From: Cercis canadensis
Taxonomy: Eukaryota; Streptophyta; Magnoliopsida; Fabales; Fabaceae
Assembly (NCBI GenBank): GCA_003255065.1
Contig: QAOA01003799.1
Location: 489,239-553,238, forward strand
Reading direction: 5' to 3'
Length of the DNA: 64,000 nucleotides
Every line of letters begins with the position of its first letter. Within the stretch, counting starts at the first letter, position 1. The notes under the pieces are model-generated. The model had not been told where the DNA came from. It did not search any database and saw nothing but the letters and a program-made list of their open reading frames with translations. Of the stretch, positions 12,917 through 25,599 are shown piece after piece. Made by a program: the position numbers and the translations under genes.

Positions 12917-14829
12917 TCCATCTGCAGCACACAGTGTACCTGTACTATCCTGTTCTAGTCTTACACGTTGCTATGATAATAATGTAGTAACACACCATAA
13001 CAGTGATAATAATCATGGGCCAAAAATGCACAAATGGAAAAAAGAGGGGAAAAAGTGTATACCTTATCCTAGTTTAACTGAGCAGTAAGAGCAAGCTAAT
13101 AATTCAAATTTGATTACTTGGTTAGTATTTAAATTTAAACTATAGTGGGACATACTTTTCAATTTTGAACTTGAATAAAAAAACTCAAACTTAATCAATT
13201 TATAGTTTGTCATTTCATAACACACTTTTTAACACATGATAGAATATTGACGTAAAATTTTGATTGGTGAACTAAAATCCATCGTATTAAAAAATAGTAA
13301 ACAATTTCAAATTAAAAAAAAATTAAATATTACTTTGACATTCGATAATGAAAATACACAGAGTTTAGTCAATTAATTCAATAATCAAACTTGTTTATTC
13401 AATTTGTTAGCACTTCTTTCTCACAATCAAAAAGGTAATTATAGAATGTGCTTATTAAAAAATGTAGCAAATGGCTATGTCAAAGAAAATAGTTTAAATT
13501 TGATATGTCATCAACGTAAAATTTTATATAATATTATTAAAAAAAATGTCCTATCAAGTAAGTAATCAAAATTTTTTTACTGACAATTAACAACTTTTTC
13601 ATATAGAATAGGATGTGATTCTATGATTGTGTATTTTTTTTTTTTTTTTTTNTATTTTTTTTTTTTTACATTGTCAGTAAATTAAAATTAGGACCAAAAA
13701 ATAAAGAGGAAAGAATATAGAAATGGATTGTAAATGTTATCGAGTATTCTTTTTATGCTGTTTGTTTATCAATGTTTGAATGATTGGAAATTATATTTCT
13801 ACCTCTTACTTTGTTGATATTTTTATGAGCTTTTATAACTAGTTCGTGATACACGTGTGTTGCATATGTATTTAGGTATATAATTTTTTTAAAAAGTTTT
13901 CATATTGTATACTTATTTTCTTTGTATTTATTGATTACAAACTCAAAAAACATATTGAAAAGGGATATTTTTTGAAATCAAAAGATTTTGCACTCCATAA
14001 ACTACATACATAATTTATCTTTAATTTGATCATAAAAGTTAAATGTAAATAATGGATAAGAAAATAACCTAGTGATAATTTAGAAGAGAAATAAATCAGG
14101 AATGATATAGATAGCAATAAATAATTTTTCAAATTCAACCAAAAAAAAATAGTTTTACAAAGATAAAAAGGATTATAGTTAAAGAAATTTTAAGAAAAGA
14201 AAAAGTTTATTTAGTATTTATTCAAAAAATAATAATTAATAAGAGTATAATATTATAATTTTATAAATACAAATTTTTTTATAGAACAATGTATTTTATG
14301 TAAAAAAAAAAAAAAAAAAAAATAATGAGGACACAAAAAGTAGAGAATAAAGAGATTTTTTTTTTATAACGAAATAAAGAAGGTATTTTATAGCATTCAA
14401 AAGTTTTTTGTCCATCCATACTGTTATATATAGTATAAATAGATAAAAAAAAAAAATTAAGTTCCACAAAAAAAATGGATAGAATTATCTGAATACGAGT
14501 ATTATCAATTGTGTTGTTTGTGAAATATTTATATGGATGTGTATTATTATTTTAAAAAAATAGCTATATATTTTCCTTAAAAATAAAAAGCAATATATTA
14601 GGTGAGCAATCCCTATTGCAGCTCTAATCGTTAGTTTGTTACCTTGAATAGCTTCTAAGCTGCTAACAAAAAATGCTAAGATAGTGCCCATATAAATTTC
14701 AGATCCATCTACCAAGTACCAACAACCCAAAGATTTTTTTAGTTTTAATTAAATGAAATTAATCGAACGGTTAACATCAAATGTCTGGTTCTAAAGGAAC
14801 CGTACAGTTTGAATTGGACGAAACCAGAT

Positions 14830-15205
14830 CAAGGAAGATAGTTACATGGTGAAGTGAGAGTGGACACGTGGCAATACAGGGATGGAAGTGATGCTGACTC
14901 GCTCAGCCAACATGTCAGTCGACCTCGAGGTCTTTTCCAATAAATATCGGGCGCCACGCCTACGTATTAAGATAGATCGTTATCCATTCCAGAGCAACAA
15001 CGATATTCAGGGGGGATGAGTGGGGCCCACTATAGGTGACGTGGCAATACCGGGCCCCACTTTATCTACAAGTTTTCTTTTTTCATTTTTTTTTTTAAAT
15101 AACTGCTTAGCTTACCTCTGAAGTCTGAACGTGGGCAGCATCCGGCGTGTCTTGAATGCCTGAGAAGTTCGGTATATATGTGCTTGGAAGGGGACCCACC
15201 TAATA
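14830..15205. promoter_or_regulatory. GC-rich island with paired ABRE-like boxes, no gene attached
   Basis: Inside very AT-rich DNA, about 370 bp are distinctly GC-richer (GGGCGCCACGCC, TGGGGCCCAC, CCGGGCCCCAC). The 12-mer ACGTGGCAATAC occurs twice, at 14866-14877 and 15039-15050, both containing the ABRE core ACGTGGC. A TATATAT lies near 15173-15179. No open frame follows on either strand. It could be the promoter of a non-coding RNA, a distal control element, or the remains of a lost gene. Confidence 0.35.
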
Positions 15206-18200
15206 GGATTAGGATTGTATTGGTTCTCGTGCTCCATTTAATTAGTTTCTTCTAGTATTTGTTATGCGGTTTACTTTCTTAGCTTGATAACCATTCTTTA
15301 TTATATTTGATAATATATTTCTGGATTTTTCTGTGGCATCAAGAACATTCACGGTTCACAGCTTCACGCTTCTCTTTTGTTTTTTCCTTTTCTCTTCCCC
15401 CTATTTTCTCTTTTTTTTAAAAAAAAAAAAAAATCTGTGATGGTACAGCTTCTTTGTCAAAATGACTAAAAAAAAATAATTTTATAGAATATTTATGTAA
15501 ATAAAATAATTTAAATTTTTTACATTAATTTAAAATAATTTTAATTAAATTATTAATAAACATGGAGAGAAAAAATGTTATATTATTTTATAAGTAATAT
15601 GATTCTATTTTAAAGTAATGTTATTCATATTATCTATATTTTTTGAATAAAATAATAAAAAATATAAACATTTATATAAAAAGTTTGTATAATATTCTAT
15701 TTTGATAAGTAGTTTTCTAGACTGCTTCTTAATTAATTTGCCTAACTTCCTTTGTTCCCATTTTAAGACATATTATCAAACAAAATACAGTTCATCGGTC
15801 AGTAAAATTTTGAAACAACCATAAAGATTATGAATTTTATCTGATATAAAATGGTGATCGAGAATCAAGAATAACATGTTTGGTCAAATTAAGATATAAA
15901 AGTTACCAATAATTTGTGGTTGAATAGTATTAACTCATCCTCAAGAACTATATTTTTTTCTGTTTAAAGTTATAACTAAAATATTAAAATAAATATAAAT
16001 TTTTTTTATATAAAATTCAAAATTAGGTTAATAAAAATTGACTCAATTAACAAATTTTGAGATATGCGAAGCGTAATCGCTTAAGTAATTTTTTTTTAAT
16101 ATTTTTAATTATAACTCTAGATTTAAAAACAAAATTCATAGGATGACCCCTAATAATAGTTTAATTATGGATAATAATCTCTTGTTAATATACATCTAAT
16201 AATAATAGTGCGTCATTGCTTAGAAAGCTAAAAAAAACTTATCCATCACATAAATTTTTGTCTCAAAACATAAAAAAAACAGAAACCATGGACTTCATGA
16301 GGTTATCAAACAAAGTAAGAAACACGTTTTTTTTTTTTCAAACAAGTAAGTCTATTGTTTTATTAAGCAGCTGATAATAAAAATCTTGGATTCTTTCGGG
16401 CAAATATTGGGTCAGCGCATTTAGTTGCGATGTTAACGCAATTCAAGTTCTAAGTTCTAATGGCATAGTTTGTTGGGAACTCTGGCTTAAATGAAAAAAT
16501 GAATCTATCTCAATATGGCACGCCGTTAAATGCTAACATAATGACTCATGAATAATGTGAGGTTATCACTTATCCTTTTTATTATGTTGAATTAATATCC
16601 ACTTGCTCCAAGTCAATTAGCTAGTCACGCAAGCTTTTTTGCGTAGGAAAAAACTATGATAAGTGGAATTGTTTGAAGTAAAGGGTCATCTCATCTCAAC
16701 TCTAATTGAATGTTGCAATCAAGAAGAAATTGTGCATAATTATCAAAGATATTTGTTCAAACACTTTTTTTTTTTTTTTTTAGTTTGGTTACAATTTTAA
16801 ATTCAAAAACAAAATCTACAAATTCTAAGAACAATCTCAGTACCACTTGATTACATGTCGTTTGATAAAAATAAAATAAAAAAATACCTAATACATATAC
16901 AATATAACCAAATCATGCCTCCGTTACCATAGTGAATAAAATGTGCATGAAAAATAACAACAGACGATAATAGATTGAAAGATAATAAAAGACGAAGTGT
17001 TTGGCCATCTAACTATTTATTTATTGTTAACCAAAGTTATATAGCCCACCAAACAAATTGGCTTAAAGCATGCTAATCTGCCAACTTTTTGAATTTGGGC
17101 AAATAAAAATTCCACAGAGTAGAGCCCTTTTGGGTAGGCCAGCCAATCACGGTCTCTTTCCAACTCAAGCAGAAAAGTTCGTGATATAGTAATAGTAGTA
17201 CCAAATTCATGGCTTCTTAATTAATATAAGAAAAGAGAATTGAAACAACTTTCACATGGCTTTGAATAATATGAAGATAAGGAATATTCAAAGAATAAGG
17301 CAGTGCCCACTGCCCAAGCTATCTAACTATCCCTCTTATCTAAAGGCTAAAAGGGTTTTTATTACTAACTAATCTTGGGATTTTGGACACATATAAGTCA
17401 TCTTTGTCTTTTGTGTCTGTCTGCTAACTTTTTTGGTCTATTTAAAACTTGATATGCGTTTCGAAAATGGTAGATAAGGCAGCTGACAAGGACTTTGATA
17501 CAAGTCATAAGTCTTTGTTTCCACGCTCAAACTAATCAACGCTATATAGCCTTATCTAGAAGAAGCAGTTTGAGTTTCAAAGGCACAAGACATATCATAA
17601 TTTGTAGTTATCGTTTAAGTTGAACAAGGAATTATATTAATCATTAAAGTGGTTTGAGGGTGAATGAAACAAACCTGATCTGCAATGCATTCAAAAGAAG
17701 ATGGATATTAATTAATATTCTTTATACTGCCTTTAATTTGTTGTTAAAAACAAATATTTTAGACAAGTATATCTAGCCATCGACAAAAAGAAGCAAATTT
17801 GATCTGTCTTTTTTGTTCGTTGTTCATATCATAATGGCCATCATTGTACCTTTTCCTATAATTTTGTACTAACTTAACCATTATCCTTTCCTTCAAAGCC
17901 AAATAACTAATATAGGAAAAACAGGACTTTATGATGGTGTAATTGCATTTGCTATTGCCAAAATTTGAAACTCTTCTTTACTCACAAGCAAATCTAATTC
18001 ATACTTTTCTACCTTGAAAGAGAATTTGGACTTGCCGTGATTCCATCATCAATTTAAAAATTAAATATTTTCAAGAAAAATGTAAAAATAAAAAATTTAA
18101 AAAGGTGGAAGGCACACAGCATTTAGAACTTGAACGCAAGGGAAGCATATTCGATAATGGTTGAAACAAGAAGAACAATCCTATAAGTTTGTACTTGTCC

Positions 18201-21200
18201 ATCTTTCTCTCTTTTCCTTTTGGTGGATGCTAAATGTTAATCGGAAAGCATTATTTTTCTTTGGATTTGGACTGTCCTATAATGGTGATGGGGCATTAGG
18301 CCACATATTTATGAAATTATAAATATATATATTTTTTTTAAAAGAAAAGAAGAAAACCAAAGTGTTCCATGAAACAATTAATTTGAGGATTGGCCGGCAT
18401 GTGTTGAACAAATCCCATTTTAACTATGATAATAGTGTTGGTTAGCAGGTTGGCATCACCTCTAATTAACACAGTCTTTTTGTCCCTAATTAATTAACAT
18501 CAAAATGGTTCAAGGAGATTACTTCATTTCATGTCGGCTCTGCAGAGGCATCTTTGAAATCTTACATTAATTACACATGAAACAGGCATTAGACAAATGC
18601 ATATGTTGATATACATAAATTGTCTGCTTGTCTTGGATAAGTACAGTACACCTTCTCTTTCGATTCTAAATTTGCAGAGATATGTAGTCCTTGTCCAAGT
18701 CCAATGGTAATGGTAATGGTGGTGGTGGAGCCCTCTCCTCCCCACCCCCAGCTCATTCTAATTTCCCATTTGTTGGGGAAGCACCTAAAACACATAAATG
18801 CAAGCTCAACCTCTCCCCCTTCCCTTGTTAGAAAATTTCAAACTTGTTTATGAGAGTGCCTTAACACACGCAAAGACCTAAATTCCAAAGATTCTGCACA
18901 TCCTAATTAACAAGGGTGATTAAAAACTTTGGTCAATTGTAAAACCCAATCAGATATTTACATGCAAGATCAAAGATGTGAGGTCACGAGACAATATGAG
19001 TTGGGCTTACGTGATTGGTCCCAAGAGTCGTGAATTATATATAACCCAAAAGTGACACGAGCCCACCAAGATTTGATTAAAGATTGGATAGAGAAAAGAG
19101 GAGTTGATGACAATTTCTTGGTAGGTGTTGGGATTAGAAAAGCAAAGAGAAGGTTGGATTGGAGATGTTATGAGCCACGTTTAAGAGATTGTGGTTTGCT
19201 ATTGCACGGGACGGGTTTCACAAAACCAAAATAAACATTATTTGTTCACGAGGAAGAGGAAACGGGTCTTTTTCTTGCAACAACTTTTCAACTTTGTATT
19301 TCATTACCTTCCCCTCTATTCCTATCTCTCTATCCTTATCCTTGTTGCTTTTAATTCGGCTATGCCTCTTTCCTAGGAAGCTGCTTCTTTTGTTGACATT
19401 CGAATTCAACTATGCATTTAATCTTCCTGCTTCTTTTTCATTCTAATTTTTTCAACAACTATTCATAATATGTCATATCAACCCACTCATATTTGTCAAA
19501 TTCAAATCTCTCAATCTCAAATTAATTAATTTTTAAAATTATTAATTACAATTTTCATATTAAAATATACTACGACTCACCGTAAGCTTTCGTTAAGGCT
19601 TGTAATATGTTTTTATTTTAAAATGAGATAATTTTCTCTCACTCTACAATTAAAAAATACATTAGGATTCTTAGTCATTTAATATAGTTCATTTGGGAAC
19701 TTTTTCATTTTTTTTTTGGTCATGGATATATTAAATTAGCTTTTTAGTTGAGGATTTAAAGAAATGGTGATTAAATGTGAGAACTCAAGGAAAAAAGTAA
19801 TGGCTCCCTTTGCTTTATGTGGAAGTGGGATTAGAATAGTAAGAAGGTTATCAAGAAGAGAACAATCTATTTTTTCTTCTGAAAATTGGCCATCTATTAT
19901 GTCAAATCCGATATTGTATTGACCTGTTGGAAGGAAAATTAACTTTTCCGCGTCCAATTTGAGTGTTATTTCAAAGTTTAATTTCGTTTTAGAACCAGTC
20001 GTTGTGGCTGTGGCTGCTTCATATAACCAAAATTGTATCTAAGAAAGATGATTGATGTCATTGTAAAACTAAAAGGAGTGCATGTATTATATGCAGCACT
20101 CAATAGTCAATAGCACTATACGGCCAAATTAGATATAGTCAGAAATTTTATCAGTGGCGTGGCCCAAGGAAAAAGGAAACCTAAATCCTAAAGAGGGCTT
20201 CTAATTTCTTTCATTTGGTTCTCATAACTTGTGCTGCTGCTTGACTTGGATTGTCCCCATTTTGGTGGCTTAATTCATTACCACTTCTTATCTTATCTCA
20301 GCCACACCTTTAATACCGCAAAGTCAAAATCTTAGAGCCTATGGAATTTGATAAAACGAAACATTGTCAAAACCCTTTATGTTACTTAATCATTCTATTA
20401 CTTATACTACTTATAGAGTTGTTAGTATCTAACTCACTCCACTAAAATTTTATAGGATAGCTTAGGTTACTTGCACATTTAATAAGAATAATGTAAGAGT
20501 TCTTTTTTTTTTTTTGTATTTTTTTATTACGATTCTAGATATGAATATATAACCCACAAATTTTGGGAAGACTTTAATATCACTCAGGTACAAACTGTTT
20601 GATAATAATATAAGAGTTTTATATAATCATTGAATGATATACTCTCATATATATAAAAAATAATTATTAAAATTATTTATTTTAGTGATGTAATAATTTT
20701 AAATTTAATGATAGCATAAAATTTTACACTTACATTAAAATTTAATGATAGCATAATACTTGTAACAAATAATTCTATAGCGCATCCGCCAGCCCCTTAC
20801 CAAGATTGCAATTTAGTGTGGGAAGGGAAGGGTTGTGACAAAGACTACATGTTTGTATGACTCTGGTACTAGGTTGAACATTTAATATTAAGATTATTCA
20901 ACTTGTCCCTTTGACGAACTAAAATTAAATTCGAAGTCATAGCCAAGTCCAATGTTCGAATTCATAGTGGAAAGATAAAATATTTTTGTTCTTATCGGAT
21001 AATGACTGGAATTTGAGGGAAAAAGCCAGACAATTACGTATAAGGTTGTAGCGATTAGCATGGCAACTTTGTGTGACATAGGGAGTTGAGGCTCTTTCCT
21101 CACTGTTTCGAAGAAACACATGGTAAATGTGAAGGAAGGAAATGAAGGGCAAATGCAAATACGGCGCTGAGATTGATTATGACACAATCTAAGACCCAGA

Positions 21201-22279
21201 TTTGTTTGAATAAATAATTGAAGGGGACAAACTTGATTAAACAAATCATCTTTGTTTCCTCGAATTCTTTTTTCTTGAGACAAACACCAAGGAATATAAT
21301 TTAAAGGCGTCATCATATCTTTATCTTAATGTTGATATAACATCCTTGTTCTTTCCCCGTTACCCACCCCCAACTAAAGAAGAAAGGTAACATTCAAGTG
21401 CAGCTATTGTTTCCTGAAAAATGATTGACACATAATGTGAGAAGATGCGAAAAGCATAAGTCATATAGAATAAATTTAATCAAGTTAAAAGTTTGAGTGA
21501 GTTTAATTAAATGCCAGTACAGATAGCTTATGCTTTATAGCAGTATAGGGTAGGAAGAATTGTTGAGAATTATAATGTGTAAATAACAAAACTCTTATGT
21601 AGTTTTTACTAGTATTCTTTCTTGTATTTTGGATCAGCTAAATGCTGACTTGAGGGGAACAAGTTTCCCGACACATGTTTGTAATCTTTTATCCTCTGCT
21701 TTAGTAATGCAGTAACTTTCCTTGTGCACCAAAAAACATAACAGAACTCTTTGTTTTTCCGTTGCGTATTCAAGGAAGTTAATTATAATTACGGGTTCAT
21801 TGAGCGTGGCTATGGAGGCCCAGGCCCAGTCCAAGAATTTCACCATAGCAAAAAAAAAAAAGAAAATCAAAACTAAGGATTTGGAAGATCTCATCTCATA
21901 CACCATTTTGCTGATTTCTTTGCAGTAGAACAGGGAAACTATCTTACGAACTAAATCAGTATATAGAGTTAAATATTGAATATATTTTGCGAATTCAACT
22001 AGAAATGCTACAGAGCAGGGAGAAACAATGAGCAGATGAACATTCATATCAAACTTAATTAATCGCCAACACTAGCAGCTTGGTTCTTGAGTAAAATCAT
22101 GTTAGATATGTAGCATTAACAGGTACAAGAAAGGTGAAGTGCAAATTGTATGGCCCGATGGAAGTGGAAAATTAACCTTATTGATATAGTTTAAAAGGCA
22201 TAATCACAACAACGAATGTGAGTGAGAAAGAATCTGCAGCTCTTAAATATTTACCCTTATATCTCCTCCAGGAAGAAGT

Positions 22280-25200
22280 CTACTGCACAAAAAAATGAAT
22301 AATTGCATCCAAGTAGCCAGCCAACTGAAAGTAATAGAAGGAACTCATGAATTAAATCACTAAACAAACAATTGCAAGGGAGAACATGTCCCCCATTTCG
22401 GTGTGTTTTGTGTGTGAAAACATCTGAGTGTCTGTTGCCGTGTTCATGCAAGATTCAAGCCTATGAATGAAAAGACGAGCAAATGCAAAAGACAGTATCT
22501 TCACCTGAGCCAGAATATTTTTTCCAGTTTGACCTTCAATGACTAAGCCTGCTGTGAGGCCAATCATTGCCCATGCTCCATTAATTGCCTCAATTTGACG
22601 CCTCCTCTACAGTCATAACATTAAGTTGATTAAAGTTACAGTAAATTTAAAAATGGGGTTCCATAAGACTACTCAATTTCCTTCTGCCCTGACAGACAGA
22701 ATCAATTCTTGTGCCGAGAGGTATTGGTCAAGTAGGAAGGCAAAAGACTTTCAAACTTCTTTTAAACCTCCAAAACAACACTAGGACATGTGATAGTGAT
22801 GTTTCATTAGAAAATATGAAAGCCCTAATTCCAATTGGTTTTGAGGGTTTCTTCAGCAATTTAAGGGGGAAAAAAATGCCTGACCTCCAGTGATCCAGCA
22901 AAGTTCAACAAATCCAACCCCCTTCTGATGCAGGATCTACTGTAAGCAGCAGTTTTCAGAGTTTATTTCAACTACCAGAGGTTTCTAATATTAGAACCCT
23001 AATTCTCTGTTCCTATCTCTATCTCTTCCCTCAAATCCCTAATTCTGTCACAAATACTTGCTGTTTTTTCCCCAATACTACATCATCTTCCATGCCACCC
23101 CAAAGAAAGAAAAAAAAAGATCTATTATGTAGCACATACACAGGTAAACAGTAAGCGATATTAAAATCTTGTAAATAAAATTTCTTTTCACCTTGAGTTT
23201 TTCTTTTGCTCTAATTTTTTCCATTTGTTTGGCAGCCAGTTGCTTGGCCTCCACAGGATCAACCATGATCATATCTTTATTAGAACCTCCTTTTCCCGAA
23301 GAAACCTGTAGAATTAATAGAAATTGTAGATCTGATCAAAAGAAAAAAAGCATGTCATAATGAGCAGAAATAATTTTTCTTACAACAACCATAAATTAAT
23401 ATTATATGAGAAAACAAGTAAGAATGTGTTTTATTAACATCAAGCAATGGTTATAGGAATTAGTGTACCCCAGAAAAAAAGATGAAATAAAAAAAAAATC
23501 ATACTAAAATAGCAAAAAACATTGGAGAAATGCAAGACATTAGTTTAGCCAACGACTTAATTTCAAGAAAAGTTCAAGCCAAAGCTTGATCATACTATTT
23601 CACAAGAAGACAGGAAATCCTTATTTTCTAATATAAAGCCACAAGGAGCAACAAAGCTTGATTTTGATTTTAGGCATGTAATTGACGATGATCATGATTC
23701 TTATTGAACGGCACTTAGGCACTTAAATATTACAAGCAAGTCACATACTCTAACATTTAAAGCTTAAGAGTATCCTCCATATGAAGTGATCATATCAAGC
23801 ATCATAATCCCATAAATTGGGATCAAATTACACAGATCCTCAGACCAAGACTGATTGGGATATGCCACATCAGCTTTCCCTTATCACTCAATTATATTGT
23901 AGCTATAACTCCTATAAAATCTTCAACTATGTTATTCCCTATGGTCATATCACTTCCATCTTTGTCATTCCCTGCCTTCCTCTTACAGTTCACTTCCACT
24001 TCTTCCCTCTCATACATTTGTATCTTTATGTCAGTTCTTGTTTAGAAAATATTGTAAGAAGCATGTAAATATATAAATGCACAGAAGCAACATGAATGGA
24101 TCACCAAACCTGAAAATTTCCAACAATACTGTATGAGTTCAATGAATTCAAAAAGAAACATTCCATTGCATCCTTTCCAAAAGATTAGTTCTTTTCAATC
24201 AACCATTAACATGAAGTGTCTCTTACAGACAATTCATGCTTGGGAAGAAAATAGGAAGTCATAAACCAACAAAATTGAATGATTGAACAAAGACATCATC
24301 CAACTTGAGAATACAGCTATGGAAGTTATATTACATAAATAAATTGATGATGACAAATGGCAGAAGATGATGTCTTCAATTGTTTTGGCCTATCAGAAGT
24401 CTTTCCAAAATTCATTCACTAACCATGACTTTTTTTTCTTTCCAGGTGAATTATTATTCACATAGCTAAACAATTTTGATCATATTTAAATAAAATATAT
24501 CAGCTATACAAACTTGGAAGTGCTGAGTTGATGCATANGATGATGAAAAATGGCAGAAGATGATATCTTCAATTGTTTTGGCCTATCAGAAGTCTTTCCA
24601 AAATTCATTCACTAACCATGACTTTTTTTTCTTTCCAGGTGAATTATTATTCACATAGCTAAACAATTTTGATCATATTTAAATAAAATATATCAGCTAT
24701 ACAAACTTGGAAGTGTTGAGTTGATGCATACATTAGGATTCGCTGAGATTTGAAATGCTTGACCCCTGGTTCTATTGGCAACTATTCTTGCATCTTGGTC
24801 ACTTCTCCATCCCCACCTGAAACAAGAAGGGGGAAAAAAAGCATTAGCTCCAAAAGATTAACTTATTTAAAAATTTTCAGTGGATTGGGAGCTTCAAAAG
24901 TGAATGAAACTTTTAGAGATAGTAAAAAAGAATTGAGTATTCTAGAATTTTTTCCTGTTCTACTTCAAGACACGGCCAAATTATTCATAATGTTGAACAT
25001 TAAAAATGACAATTTCCACATCCTTGACATGTATTTGGCAACTGAATGGAGACGTAATTGTTTATCACGTTGTCTTGTTTAGGAACGTTTCAATCTTATT
25101 CTTATTTACTAGTTACCTAGAAGAAATAGATACACAATCATTCTGCTTTCAAAAAAAACCCATTAATCATTAAAACAAGTTCCATATTTCCCAAAAGCTT

Positions 25201-25599
25201 GTAAATCAAAACCGTTCCCAAGTACCAAGTCAAAGAATTGGCGACAGAAATTGAACTACCAAAAATGCCTGATTTCGAGGATTAGGATATATAGAAACCA
25301 GTTGGGTCCCTTTCCATCAAAATTTCAGCAGCACAAAGGTAAGCTCGAAAAAAGTTTTAAAGCTTCAATATTTACATACATGAGATAAAGGAGTGAACTT
25401 GATTAAAAAATGCATCTACTTCGAGCAAATAATTTCCCCGGAAACCGAATAGTATGATAACTTAGAAGAAAGAAGTGGGTACCTGATAAGAGGGATGAAC
25501 TTACTTGAAGTTAGTAGCAGAGCGATGCTGAACGGCCAAGGTTGAGGAGGGAGAAGAAAGAACACGACCGTTAATTGGTGGGAGAATAGTTGAGGCCAT
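22280..25599 (-). CDS. plastid one-helix LHC-like (HLIP/LIL-type) protein
   Basis: Small chloroplast protein of 146 residues in five coding exons: 25505-25599, 24732-24816, 23192-23305, 22505-22606 and 22280-22324. Every border is GT-AG and the total is 147 codons including the stop TAG. The N-terminus (MASTILPPINGRVLSSPSST) is rich in Ser and Thr and poor in acidic residues, as in a transit peptide. Residues 73-101 are charged (VDPVEAKQLAAKQMEKIRAK), and RRRQIEAINGAWAMIGLTAG follows at 99-118. That is the chlorophyll-binding helix signature of the LHC superfamily, with Glu104, Asn107 and Gly108 present. The helix continues through LVIEGQTGKNILAQ, and a short hydrophobic tail IIHFFVQ ends the protein. 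One membrane helix and the small size resemble HLIP/OHP/LIL proteins, which bind or protect chlorophyll during assembly of photosystems. The Arg usual in ExxNGR is Ala109. I do not recognise the exact orthologue. Confidence 0.82.
24346..24730. repeat. 192-bp direct duplication around N24538 inside an intron (assembly junction)
   Basis: Bases 24346-24537 and 24539-24730 are both 192 bp and nearly identical, each ending GAGTTGATGCATA. A single N lies between them. They fall in intron 2 of the LHC-like gene, right against the splice donor at 24731, so the coding sequence is unaffected but the intron appears about 193 bp too long. Confidence 0.88.

Larger units (their letters stand above)
12083..22279. 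other. gene-poor stretch between TPS11 and the LHC-like gene
   Basis: About 10 kb with no coding gene that I can support. It holds the TPS11 upstream region, then AT-rich DNA with poly-A/T tracts, including an N at 13652 inside a poly-T run. A GC-richer island with promoter-like motifs lies at 14830-15200. More AT-rich spacer follows to 22279. The longest open frames (20894-21316 minus, 140 codons; 21634-22047 minus, 137 codons) show no family signature, no plausible splice partners and low-complexity patches. I saw no transposon ends. Confidence 0.55.

Noticed and set aside
20894-21316. 140-codon minus-strand open frame
   Set aside because: No recognisable domain, no splice partners, and a composition like the surrounding spacer.
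24539-24730. Tandem intron duplication as a biological event in the LHC-like gene
   Set aside because: The copies abut a single N and have equal length, as at the other junctions, so an assembly cause is far more likely.
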